A stretch of DNA of 64,000 nucleotides from Pseudarthrobacter polychromogenes (GTDB lineage Bacteria > Actinomycetota > Actinomycetes > Actinomycetales > Micrococcaceae): contig NZ_BMKU01000006.1 in the NCBI RefSeq assembly GCF_014644495.1, positions 1-64,000 of the forward strand. Direction: 5' to 3'. Position 1 is the first letter of the stretch. Each line of letters starts with the position of its first letter. The notes beneath the pieces are model-generated. The model was not told the DNA's origin and did not search any database. It saw only the letters and a program-made list of their open reading frames with translations. Below, piece after piece: positions 51,566 through 59,014 of the stretch. The position numbers and the translations under genes are program-made.

Positions 51566-51612
51566 ACGGGCCTACTACCCCGGCTGGGGCAGAATAGGCA
51601 AAGATAACGGAA

Positions 51613-51642
51613 TTGTTACTTTGGGACTTCTGGCCCTATAGT
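51613..51642 (+). promoter_or_regulatory. Promoter of the riboswitch-M23 peptidase unit
   Basis: TTGTTA (51613-51618), 18 bp and TATAGT (51637-51642) form a good sigma-70-type promoter about 30 bp before the riboswitch. Confidence 0.65.
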
Positions 51643-51681
51643 TAAACCCAAGCGTAGATACTAAAGCGTTACCTGATCCGG

Positions 51682-51910
51682 AGCCGAGCTCTGCCAGCGG
51701 ATCAGGTGCACGAGTCATTACTGGCAGAGGCGGGGGAACCACAACCGGCAGACGGGGGACTGCCTTGGGGTGAAGTCCGTCAGCAGCAAGCCTCTTCCAG
51801 CGTTGGATCCTTCCGGGGATACCTCTGTGCCGAGCTTGCCCAGGCGGACCGGGTCTGTGAACTCTCTGACCCGAATCCGACAGCTAACTTCGCAGGCTTT
51901 CCAGAGAGGA
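51682..51910 (+). ncRNA. ydaO/yuaA-type c-di-AMP riboswitch (copy 1)
   Basis: Conserved c-di-AMP aptamer blocks are seen in order: CCGAGCTCTGCCA, GGCGGGGGAACCA, GACTGCCTTGGGGTGAAGTC, and the ending GACCCGAATCCGACAGCTAACTTCGCAGGC. It lies directly before an M23 peptidase gene. In actinobacteria this class controls cell-wall hydrolases and is switched off by c-di-AMP. The boundaries are approximate. Confidence 0.92.
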
Positions 51911-51917
51911 ACCCTTC

Positions 51918-52748
51918 TTGTCCATGCAGACCCCCAAGGGGCGCCGCCGCGCGGCCGCCCCCGTTTCAACGCCGCGCGTTGTCGAGGTCATCACCACGGA
52001 ACGCCCCCGCGATCCGCACCGTGATGCACGCCGCCGTCGAGGACCCTTCCGGCAAATCACTGAATTTGCCTCCGCCAGCGGAATCGGCCAGAAGGCCGGA
52101 ATTGCGCTGGCCGCCACCGGGCTGGTGTTGACCGTGACCGTTCCGGCCACCAGCCCCGTCATGGCCACCGACAGTGCCGGCAGCGTTACCCCGGTGGCAG
52201 CCTCGGCTGTCACTCCGCAGCCGCAGGTATCGGCCGAGGCCGGCGCACAGATCGACTTCAGCCGCTCTGCCGTGGTGACCCAGGCGGATCCCGACGGCAA
52301 ACTGAAGCAGCTGCTCAGCGCGCAGTCCGCAGGTTCCGTGTCCCGCGCAGCATCTGCCGGAAGCCTCGGAGCCCCTTTGGCCGCGCTGTCCACTGCTTCC
52401 CCGTTCGGTTACCGGGTCAGCCCGATCACCGGCGGCTCTGGTGACTTCCACCGCGGCCAGGACTACGTGGCCCAGTGCGGCACCTCGGTCCTGGCAGCAG
52501 CCACCGGCACCGTGACGTTCGTGGGCTGGCACCAGTACGGTGGCGGAAACCGGGTTGTCGTGGACCACGGCAACGGCCTGGAGACCACGTACAACCACCT
52601 CTCGTCCTTCAGCGTCACCGAGGGCCAGACGGTCTCCCGCGGCGATGTCCTGGCGCTCAGCGGCACCACGGGTGCTTCAACAGGCTGCCACCTCCACTTC
52701 GAGGTCCAGGTCAACGGCGAAGTCGTCGATCCCACCGGCTGGCTGTAG
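51918..52748 (+). CDS. M23-family peptidoglycan endopeptidase (LytM-like)
   Basis: A 276-residue exported protein. A basic N-terminus precedes a hydrophobic signal/anchor (about 58-82) and a linker; the C-terminal M23 domain has the zinc ligands in FHRGQDYV (H and D) and GCHLHFEVQ (HLH). The domain is complete, so it probably cuts peptide cross-links. TTG start chosen because GAGAGGA lies 7 nt upstream; an ATG two codons later has poor spacing. Behind a c-di-AMP riboswitch. Confidence 0.88.
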   Translation: MSMQTPKGRRRAAAPVSTPRVVEVITTERPRDPHRDARRRRGPFRQITEFASASGIGQKAGIALAATGLVLTVTVPATSPVMATDSAGSVTPVAASAVTPQPQVSAEAGAQIDFSRSAVVTQADPDGKLKQLLSAQSAGSVSRAASAGSLGAPLAALSTASPFGYRVSPITGGSGDFHRGQDYVAQCGTSVLAAATGTVTFVGWHQYGGGNRVVVDHGNGLETTYNHLSSFSVTEGQTVSRGDVLALSGTTGASTGCHLHFEVQVNGEVVDPTGWL

Positions 52749-52792
52749 TCAAATGATGGTTCACTCTCGAATCATCGTGACCTGCCGTGACC

Positions 52793-52807
52793 TGAATGTG
52801 ACATTCA
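52793..52807. promoter_or_regulatory. Palindrome upstream of riboswitch copy 2
   Basis: TGAATG-TGA-CATTCA is a perfect 6-3-6 inverted repeat in the promoter gap before the second riboswitch. It is a candidate regulator site; the protein is unknown. Confidence 0.4.
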
Positions 52808-52869
52808 ACGAAAACTGCTGTACCGTCTAACTCGCGTCAACTTTTCCGAAGTTGACGCTCTTGTGCGGA

Positions 52870-53055
52870 TTGCCTAGCTCTGCCACCGCTCAAGGTCCGT
52901 TCGCATTTCATCGTCTGGCAGGGGCGGGGGAACCAATTTTGGTCTTTGCTTCAGCGAAGGCCTTGGGGTTAAGTCGCACAGCTTCCTTGGAAGCGGTGTG
53001 GCCGGGTGACTCCCATCCGAATCCGACAGCTCACCTCGCAGGCATTGGGAGAGGC
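52870..53055 (+). ncRNA. ydaO/yuaA-type c-di-AMP riboswitch (copy 2)
   Basis: Same blocks as copy 1: GCTCTGCCACCGC, GGCGGGGGAACCA, AGGCCTTGGGGTTAAGTC, and ATCCGAATCCGACAGCTCACCTCGCAGGC. It precedes an NlpC/P60 hydrolase gene. A stem-loop GCGTCAAC/GTTGACGC (52834-52841, 52851-52858) lies just before it. The boundaries are approximate. Confidence 0.92.
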
Positions 53056-53062
53056 TACCTTC

Positions 53063-53839
53063 GTGTCTTCACGCCATAATTCTGCGCGCCACCGTGCGCA
53101 AACGGTTCGTACCAACCCTTTGGACACCGTGTCCAAGGCTGTTAGTGCCAATGCCGGGACAGTAGGTCGCCAGGCTGCCGTTATCGCAGCCGCTTCCGGT
53201 CTCATCCTCAGCATGGGCCTGCCTGCAAACGCCGCGGACACCACCGCCGGCGTTTCCGCTTCCACCGAGTCCGGGTCTGCCCAGTCCGCCCTCGCGGTGA
53301 CCGCAGCACCCACCGCCACCGTCTCCTTCGAGCGTCCCGTGGTGAAGACCACCGCCGCTCCGAAGCCGGCACCGGTACGGGCACAGTCGACCGATTCCGA
53401 GAGCCGGACTGCTTCCGGAACCCGGACGGCTTCCACCGCGTCGGCCTCCACCGCGCCGGCTCCCGAAGCTGCAGCTGAGAAGCAGGCCGAAACGGTTTCC
53501 TCGGCCTCCACCTCCGGCATTGCCGCACTCGCGTACACCGGCATCGGCCGTCCCTACGTCTGGGGCGGCACCACCCCCAACGGCTGGGACTGCTCCGGCT
53601 TCACCCAGTGGGTTTATGCCCAGGCCGGCATCAGCATCCCGCGCGTCAACGCCTGGACGGCAATGACGCCCACCTCCACCCCGCAGCCGGGTGACCTGGT
53701 CATGCAGAACGGTGGCGCGCACGTAGGCATCTACGTCGGCAACGGCATGATGATCAGCGCGCTCAACCCCTCCCAGGGCACGCTGCTTCACTCGGTGGCC
53801 GCCACCGGAAGCTCCGCCTTCTTCACGATCAATAAATAG
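53063..53839 (+). CDS. NlpC/P60-family peptidoglycan hydrolase
   Basis: A 258-residue exported protein: basic N-terminus, hydrophobic signal (about 40-58), a long Ser/Ala/Thr/Pro-rich linker, and a C-terminal NlpC/P60 domain with catalytic Cys in GWDCSGFTQWVY and His in HVGIYVGNGM; ALNP gives the third polar residue. It should cut gamma-D-glutamyl-diaminopimelate-type bonds. GTG start with GGGAGAGG 8 nt upstream. It lies behind a c-di-AMP riboswitch and ends in its own terminator. Confidence 0.9.
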   Translation: MSSRHNSARHRAQTVRTNPLDTVSKAVSANAGTVGRQAAVIAAASGLILSMGLPANAADTTAGVSASTESGSAQSALAVTAAPTATVSFERPVVKTTAAPKPAPVRAQSTDSESRTASGTRTASTASASTAPAPEAAAEKQAETVSSASTSGIAALAYTGIGRPYVWGGTTPNGWDCSGFTQWVYAQAGISIPRVNAWTAMTPTSTPQPGDLVMQNGGAHVGIYVGNGMMISALNPSQGTLLHSVAATGSSAFFTINK

Positions 53840-53841
53840 TT

Positions 53842-53861
53842 CTTGGGCCTTCGGGCCCAAG
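53842..53861 (+). terminator. Terminator after the NlpC/P60 gene
   Basis: CTTGGGCC (53842-53849) pairs with GGCCCAAG (53854-53861) around a TTCG tetraloop, followed by AGCTATTTCTTT. Confidence 0.8.
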
Positions 53862-53996
53862 AGCTATTTCTTTGCTCCACCACTTTCCACAAACACCACA
53901 TCCCCGTTCGGGGCGTGCCGGCGTACCCCCAAGATGCCGGCACGCCCATACCCCTTGGTGCCCACAACGGCCTGAGGAAAACGAAAGAGAGAACTG

Positions 53997-54779
53997 ATGA
54001 CTACTCGTGCCACCGCACGGCATCGCGCCGAAGTCACCAAGACCAGCTCAATCGCCGTTATCGCCAAGGCTGTTGGCGGCAACGCCGGCGGCATGGGCCG
54101 CCAGGCAGCGGTTATTGCTGCTGCTTCGGGCCTGGTGCTGACCAGCGGCATCGCTGCAAACGCGGCTGACTCCAGCGTCCAGCGCGACTCCGCCCCGGCG
54201 TCCACCCTGGAAGTTGAGTCCTCTGTCGAGGCGCCGATCTCCGCTGCTTCCACCATCGCCATCACCTTCGAGAAGCCGGCCGTCACCACCACGCCCGCGC
54301 CTGTTGTGGTTGTCGAGGAAGAGCCAGCTCCTGTTGAGGTCGAGGAAGCCGAGCCGGCTCCCGCCGTCGTCCAGCCTGCCGCAGCCCCCAAGGTGACCGC
54401 CAAGGTAACCACCGCCTCTGCACCCGCTGCAGCTCCTGCCGCTTCCGCCAGCGGCAAGGGCGCAGCCATCCTCTCCGCTGCGTACGCACAGCTGGGCGTC
54501 ACGCAGGACTGCACCATGTTGGTGACCAACTCCCTGGCCGCAGTGGGCATCAACTTCCACGACTGGCCTGCCGGGTACCTCTCCCTGGGCCGCACCGTAA
54601 GCGCCGCGGAAGCCCAGCCGGGCGACCTCATCTACTACGCAGACGGTGGCGCGGGCATGGCCCACATCGCTGTCTACGCCGGCAACGGCCAGGCTGTCCA
54701 CGGTGGATACAACGGAAACCAGACTGTGGTGTTCAGCGCCAACGTTGGCTCCGGCCCTGTTTTCATCCGCGTGAACTAA
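53997..54779 (+). CDS. Second NlpC/P60-like exported hydrolase
   Basis: A 260-residue protein, paralogous to the upstream gene in its N-terminus (AVGGNAGGMGRQAAVIAAASGLVL) and layout: basic leader, signal segment, Pro/Val/Glu-rich linker (VEEEPAPVEVEEAEPAP), and C-terminal NlpC/P60-like domain with Cys in TQDCTMLVTNSL and His in GMAHIAVYAGNG. The cysteine context differs from the first copy. GAAAGAGAG lies about 6 nt before the ATG. No riboswitch precedes it; the gap holds only the terminator of the upstream gene, so its control must differ. Confidence 0.88.
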   Translation: MTTRATARHRAEVTKTSSIAVIAKAVGGNAGGMGRQAAVIAAASGLVLTSGIAANAADSSVQRDSAPASTLEVESSVEAPISAASTIAITFEKPAVTTTPAPVVVVEEEPAPVEVEEAEPAPAVVQPAAAPKVTAKVTTASAPAAAPAASASGKGAAILSAAYAQLGVTQDCTMLVTNSLAAVGINFHDWPAGYLSLGRTVSAAEAQPGDLIYYADGGAGMAHIAVYAGNGQAVHGGYNGNQTVVFSANVGSGPVFIRVN

Positions 54780-54815
54780 CGAGCCCCGCGTTAGCCTTTC
54801 CCTGGGAACGGCACG

Positions 54816-54845
54816 AAGAACCCCTGCCCCGCGGCAGGGGTTCTT
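54816..54845 (+). terminator. Terminator after the second NlpC/P60 gene
   Basis: A perfect 13-bp stem, AAGAACCCCTGCC (54816-54828) and GGCAGGGGTTCTT (54833-54845), with a CCGC loop, followed by CCATTT. Confidence 0.9.
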
Positions 54846-55051
54846 CCATTTAAGGACGATGCCGGCGGAGTGCAGCCCGCAGCCACCTGGGGAACCCCGC
54901 CAATGGGCCCGACACGGCAGTTTTGGAAAACCGCAATTAGCTGATAATGCGCTTCTATGTTTACTCTTGTGGTGTCGATCCATAGCCCGGACATGCCGAG
55001 GGCAGCCGGCCCTCGTGCCCCTGACGGGTGCGGCCGTGAAGAGGTACGTGC

Positions 55052-55552
55052 ATGCGCACTCTCGTTCTGAATGCTGGATATGAACCGCTGGCGGTCATCA
55101 CGTTCCGCCGGGCGCTGGTGCTTGTGCTCACAGGCAAAGCCAGCGTGGTTGCCGAGGGTGATGATCCCGTGGTGGGACCGCAGGAGATATTGGGCCGCCC
55201 GTCCGTTATCCTCCTGAACCGCTATATCCGTCCCAGATACAACCAGGCCACGGCCGTCAGCCGCCGCGGAGTGCTGAGGCGTGATGGCCACCGGTGCGCC
55301 TACTGCGGAAAAGCAGCCCACACTATCGACCATGTCCAGCCCAAGTCCCGCGGCGGTGCCGATTCCTGGGAGAACCTGGTGGCGGCCTGCCTGCGCTGCA
55401 ACAACGTCAAGGGCGACCATACTCCCGCCGAGATGGGGTGGAAGCTGCGGTTCGTCCCGGAGCCCCCGCACGGAACCATCTGGCAGATCAAGGAACTCGA
55501 AAAGCCCACCCCCGCCTGGGACCCGTTCCTGCTGCCCGAGCGCGCCGCCTGA
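55052..55552 (+). CDS. HNH endonuclease family protein
   Basis: A 166-residue protein with an N-terminal segment typical of this actinobacterial group (MRTLVLNAGYEPLAVITFRRALVLVL) and a C-terminal HNH domain: zinc-binding CAYCG and CLRCNN, and catalytic TIDHVQPKSRGGADSWENLVAAC. Related proteins are nucleases; the target here is unknown. GAGG lies upstream of the ATG. Not near restriction or phage genes, so a housekeeping role is more likely than defence. Confidence 0.88.
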   Translation: MRTLVLNAGYEPLAVITFRRALVLVLTGKASVVAEGDDPVVGPQEILGRPSVILLNRYIRPRYNQATAVSRRGVLRRDGHRCAYCGKAAHTIDHVQPKSRGGADSWENLVAACLRCNNVKGDHTPAEMGWKLRFVPEPPHGTIWQIKELEKPTPAWDPFLLPERAA

Positions 55553-55592
55553 CCCCACCCCGCACCATGCGCTTGGTGACTAGGCTGGGGGA

Positions 55593-56237
55593 GTGGAAGA
55601 GAACCGGTTGCCCTTCGATGCCCTCATCCTGGCCGGCGGCCGGTCGTCCCGGCTGGGCGGAGTGCCGAAGCAGGACCTTGTCTTCCACAATGCCACTCTC
55701 CTGCAGCGTGCGCTTGCCGCGTCCGCAGGTGCCTCCAGCACGGTGGTGGTGGGTCCCCGGCCGGAATCTTCCGCTCCCGGGCTGATCTGGTGCCGTGAAG
55801 AACCGGAGTTCGCGGGGCCGGCTGCAGCCATCGCGGCCGGGCTGGAGGCTCTTGCACAGCACGGCAGCAGCACAACGGAATACACCCTTGTGCTGGCGTG
55901 CGATATGCCGCTGGTCCAGGACGCCGTGGCGGCACTGAAGGAGGCGCTGATCCCGGGAGGGGGTGACGGCGTCGTGGCCCGTTCCGGTGACGGGACCCTC
56001 CAGCCGCTGGCCGGCATTTACCGCACGGCCGGGTTAATAAAATCAGCGGCGGAACTGTCGTCACGCGGTGCCTTAATCAACGGCTCCGTGCGCTCCCTCC
56101 TTGCTAGTCTGGAGGTGCAGCCTGTCACCGTCCCCGCAGGTTCCACGGCAGACGTGGACACGTGGGATGATGCCGCCGCACTAGGGATTGCCGCCGGGAA
56201 CCAGGACAAGGGCCAGGACCGGCGCAGCCGCAGTTAA
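55593..56237 (+). CDS. mobA: Molybdenum cofactor guanylyltransferase
   Basis: A 214-residue MobA that joins GMP to molybdopterin to make the guanine-dinucleotide cofactor. The N-terminal nucleotide-binding motif LAGGRSSRLGGVPKQDL and the metal-binding ACDMPLV are clear; the C-terminus carries a STADVDTWDDAA motif. TAGGCT (55581-55586) ends 6 nt before the GTG, fitting a leaderless start. First gene of a molybdenum-cofactor set with DUF6457, moeA and fdhD. Confidence 0.92.
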   Translation: MEENRLPFDALILAGGRSSRLGGVPKQDLVFHNATLLQRALAASAGASSTVVVGPRPESSAPGLIWCREEPEFAGPAAAIAAGLEALAQHGSSTTEYTLVLACDMPLVQDAVAALKEALIPGGGDGVVARSGDGTLQPLAGIYRTAGLIKSAAELSSRGALINGSVRSLLASLEVQPVTVPAGSTADVDTWDDAAALGIAAGNQDKGQDRRSRS

Positions 56238-56253
56238 CTTGGGAGGCACGTTC

Positions 56254-56547
56254 GTGAAAAGTCAGGATGAAACGCTGGAGGAGTGGTGCAGGTCCCTGCT
56301 CCAGGCCTATGAGCTCGAGGACGTCCAGGTGGACGTCAACGCCATCCTTGCCCTGGCTGGTGTGGCCGCCCACTCGGTGGTCCGCCCGGCGGCACCGCTG
56401 ACCACCTTTATCGCGGGTTATGCCGCTGGGCTGGCGTCGGGTTCCGGGCAGGCAACGAACGCCGCTTCCATGGAATCCGCGCTGGCCGTGGCCCGCACCC
56501 TGGCCGCCGACTACGATGCTGAAGCCGCCGGGACTCCCGGCGAATGA
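56254..56547 (+). CDS. DUF6457 domain protein
   Basis: A 97-residue protein with a helical bundle pattern (LEEWCRSLLQAYELEDVQVDVNAILALAGVAAHSVVRPAAPLTTFIAGYAAGLA). It matches the small family (DUF6457) found in actinobacterial molybdenum-cofactor loci. GTG start with GGGAGG 7 nt upstream. It lies 16 bp after mobA and overlaps moeA by 4 bp, so it is co-expressed with both and may help cofactor insertion. Confidence 0.85.
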   Translation: MKSQDETLEEWCRSLLQAYELEDVQVDVNAILALAGVAAHSVVRPAAPLTTFIAGYAAGLASGSGQATNAASMESALAVARTLAADYDAEAAGTPGE

Positions 56548-57920
56548 CCAGCGACGCCCAGGAGGAACCGAGCAAACCCGAAGCTGACCAGCCCCGGCAT
56601 CTCGACCACACATGGGACGAAGCCCGGCAGGCCGCTTTCGACGCCGCCCAGCCGATTCCCGCCGGGCCGGTTGCGCTGGAGCTTGCCCTCGGACGGAAAC
56701 TGAACCAGGACATCGTGGCGCTGCAGGACATGCCCCACTATGCGTCGTCGGCAATGGACGGCTGGGCGGTGAACGGCACCGGACCCTGGATCCTGGTTGA
56801 ACCCGGTACGCCCCTTGCCCCGCACCAGGCCAGTCCCATCGCCACGGGGGGACTCATCCCCCCGGGTGGCAAGTCGGTATTGCGCAGTGAAAGTGCCCGG
56901 CTGGACAAGGACGAGGACGGACTGCCCATCCTGATGACGGGCGGCACGGCCCGCCCCGGCGAGCCCCGCACCGGCCAGCACGTGCGGAAAGCGGGGGAGG
57001 AGGCTTCCGGGGGCGACGTCCTGGTCAGGGCAGGAGTGGTGCTCAACCCCGCACACCTGGCGCTGGCCGCCCTGGCTGGATATGACGAACTTGTGGTCCA
57101 GGGAAAGCCCCTGGTCCGGCTGCTGCTGACCGGCTCCGAAGTGGTTGGCCACGGCGTGCCCGTCCCCGGCCAGGTGCGGGACACCTTCGGCCCGCAACTG
57201 CCGGCCGTGGTGGGCATGCTGGGCGGGATCCCCGGCGGGCAGCAGAGGATCGGCGATTCCTATGCCGAGTGGCTGGGCGCGCTGGAGGACGTGGTCCCGG
57301 AGGTGCCGGGGGCGCCGGACCTGCCGGCCGACGTCGTCATCACCACCGGCGGGACAGGAAAATCAGGCACCGACCACCTTCGCCGGGCCGTAGCTGAGCT
57401 GGGAGGGCGGCTGATCATCGACGGCGTGGCCATGCGTCCGGGGCATCCGGCCGTCCTGGCCGAACTTCCGGACGGGCGCTTCGTGCTGGGACTGCCGGGC
57501 AACCCGCTTGCCGCCATGATTGCGCTGTCCACGGTAGGGGCCCCGCTCCTGGCGGCGCTGGGGCACGGCGAGATGCCGGCGGTCCAGGACGTGCCGTGCG
57601 GAACCACTCTCGAGCCGGAGCCGGGGCGCACCCGCCTTATGCCGTTCCGGCTGCTGTACGGGATGGCCTCCCCGGCCCAGCACACCGGCCCGGGCATGAT
57701 GCGGGGGCTGGCCTCCGCCGACGGCGTTATGGTTGTTCCTCCCCACGGGGTGAAGCTCGGTGAGCTGGTGCCAGCCTTCGCCCTGCCCTGGGGGCAGCCC
57801 ATCCCTGCGCCCCCTGACCCCAATGCCAGGCCGAAGACGCGCAGCGCCGGAAGGACAGGCCGGACAGCTGCAAAGCCGGCCGCCACCGGTCCCGTGGACT
57901 GGAGCGAACTCCTTGGCTGA
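56544..57920 (+). CDS. moeA: Molybdopterin molybdenumtransferase MoeA
   Basis: A 458-residue MoeA/gephyrin-family enzyme that inserts molybdate into adenylylated molybdopterin. Features are LPHYASSAMDGWAVNG-like DMPHYASSAMDGWAV, TGGLIPPGG, TTGGTGKSGTDHLR and MRPGHPAVLAELPDGRFVLGLPGNPLAAM. The C-terminal 40 residues are a Pro/Ala/Lys-rich tail. ATG overlaps the DUF6457 stop by 4 bp (ATGA), so it is translationally coupled. Confidence 0.94.
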   Translation: MTSDAQEEPSKPEADQPRHLDHTWDEARQAAFDAAQPIPAGPVALELALGRKLNQDIVALQDMPHYASSAMDGWAVNGTGPWILVEPGTPLAPHQASPIATGGLIPPGGKSVLRSESARLDKDEDGLPILMTGGTARPGEPRTGQHVRKAGEEASGGDVLVRAGVVLNPAHLALAALAGYDELVVQGKPLVRLLLTGSEVVGHGVPVPGQVRDTFGPQLPAVVGMLGGIPGGQQRIGDSYAEWLGALEDVVPEVPGAPDLPADVVITTGGTGKSGTDHLRRAVAELGGRLIIDGVAMRPGHPAVLAELPDGRFVLGLPGNPLAAMIALSTVGAPLLAALGHGEMPAVQDVPCGTTLEPEPGRTRLMPFRLLYGMASPAQHTGPGMMRGLASADGVMVVPPHGVKLGELVPAFALPWGQPIPAPPDPNARPKTRSAGRTGRTAAKPAATGPVDWSELLG

Positions 57921-58001
57921 CGAAGCCCGGGAGGGGCCGGCTGCGCTGGCGTCACCACGGGGCGGTTGCGATGATGGAACCATGAACAGGAACGGTGGGA
58001 C

Positions 58002-58877
58002 ATGGGACGTGTAACCCAGCGCCGCAAGGTGCACAAGTACGTGCTGGATGGCTCGCCGAATGCCCTCGAGTTCCCCGTCCGGTACCGGGAGGATGTCCTT
58101 GCGGTGGAGGAGCCGCTGGAAATACGGCTGGGCAGCATGTCCTACTCCGTCACGATGCGGACCCCCGGCCATGACTTCGACCTGGTGGCCGGGTTCCTGG
58201 TGTCCGAGGGCGTCATCTGGGATTCCGGGCAACTCGTCTCGCTGCGCTTCTGCGCAGGGGAAGACGAAAACGGCGTGCAGACCTTCAACGTGGTCGAGGC
58301 CCAGTTGCGGCCGGATGTAGAGGCTCCGTCCATAGGCCGGCACGTGTACACCTCCAGTTCGTGCGGCATTTGCGGCACTGATTCCATCGAATCCGTCAGC
58401 AAGTCCTCGCACTACAGTCCCGCCGCAGATCCCCTCAGCGTTTCCGCCGAGGTGCTTGCCTCGCTCCCGGACATCCTTCGGGAGTCCCAGCGCCTCTTCG
58501 ACGACACCGGCGGCGTCCACGCTGCCGGGCTCTTCCGGATTGAGGACGACGGCGGCGCGAACCTTCTGTGCCTCCGGGAGGACGTGGGACGGCACAACGC
58601 CGTGGACAAGGTGGTGGGGTGGGCCCTGCGGGAGGGCCTGCTGCCGCTGAGCGGCACGGTCCTCCAGGTCTCGGGACGGGCATCGTTCGAGCTTGTCCAG
58701 AAGGCTGCGCTGGCCGGAATACCCGTCCTTGCTGCCGTGAGTGCGCCATCCAGCCTTGCGGTCGAGCTGGCCGAGGCCAGCGGCCTGACACTCGCCGGCT
58801 TCAGCAGGGTAACCAGCCTCAACATCTACGCAGGTGACGGGAGGATACGGCGGCCGGTGGCAGCTGCGCCGTCGTAG
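58002..58877 (+). CDS. fdhD: Formate dehydrogenase accessory sulfurtransferase FdhD
   Basis: A 291-residue FdhD that moves sulfur to the molybdenum cofactor of formate dehydrogenases. The catalytic cysteines are C121 and C124 in SSCGICGTDS. Also VRYREDVLAVEEPLEIRL, MRTPGHDFDLVAGFLVSEG and CLREDVGRHNAVDKVVG. ATG start; GGTGGG lies close upstream. It ends the molybdenum-cofactor set; the formate dehydrogenase itself is not in the window. Confidence 0.95.
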   Translation: MGRVTQRRKVHKYVLDGSPNALEFPVRYREDVLAVEEPLEIRLGSMSYSVTMRTPGHDFDLVAGFLVSEGVIWDSGQLVSLRFCAGEDENGVQTFNVVEAQLRPDVEAPSIGRHVYTSSSCGICGTDSIESVSKSSHYSPAADPLSVSAEVLASLPDILRESQRLFDDTGGVHAAGLFRIEDDGGANLLCLREDVGRHNAVDKVVGWALREGLLPLSGTVLQVSGRASFELVQKAALAGIPVLAAVSAPSSLAVELAEASGLTLAGFSRVTSLNIYAGDGRIRRPVAAAPS

Positions 58878-58914
58878 GCCAGCCCAGCTGCCTGCTGGCC
58901 CGGAAAACAGCCGG

Positions 58915-58950
58915 GAAACGGTTTCGAAAGGGTTGGTAAAAGACTTACCA
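58915..58950. promoter_or_regulatory. Two operator-like palindromes before the alpha-mannosidase
   Basis: GAAACGGTTTC (58915-58925) is LacI-like with a central CG, and TGGTAA-N5-TTACCA (58934-58950) is a second inverted repeat. Both lie in the promoter gap before the mannosidase and suggest sugar-responsive repression by LacI/GntR-type proteins. Confidence 0.6.
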
Positions 58951-59014
58951 GCGGGTAGATTTATCCATCGAATGGACACCAGGATCCAGTCCCAAGCGCT
59001 AAAGAGGGCACACA

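Noticed and set aside
53842..53861. Regulatory RNA between the two NlpC/P60 genes
   Set aside because: The only structure is a short UUCG hairpin that fits a terminator; no riboswitch core is present in this gap.
55052..55552. Restriction or defence nuclease
   Set aside because: The HNH protein has no methylase, specificity or defence genes beside it and has the layout of a common single-gene actinobacterial family.
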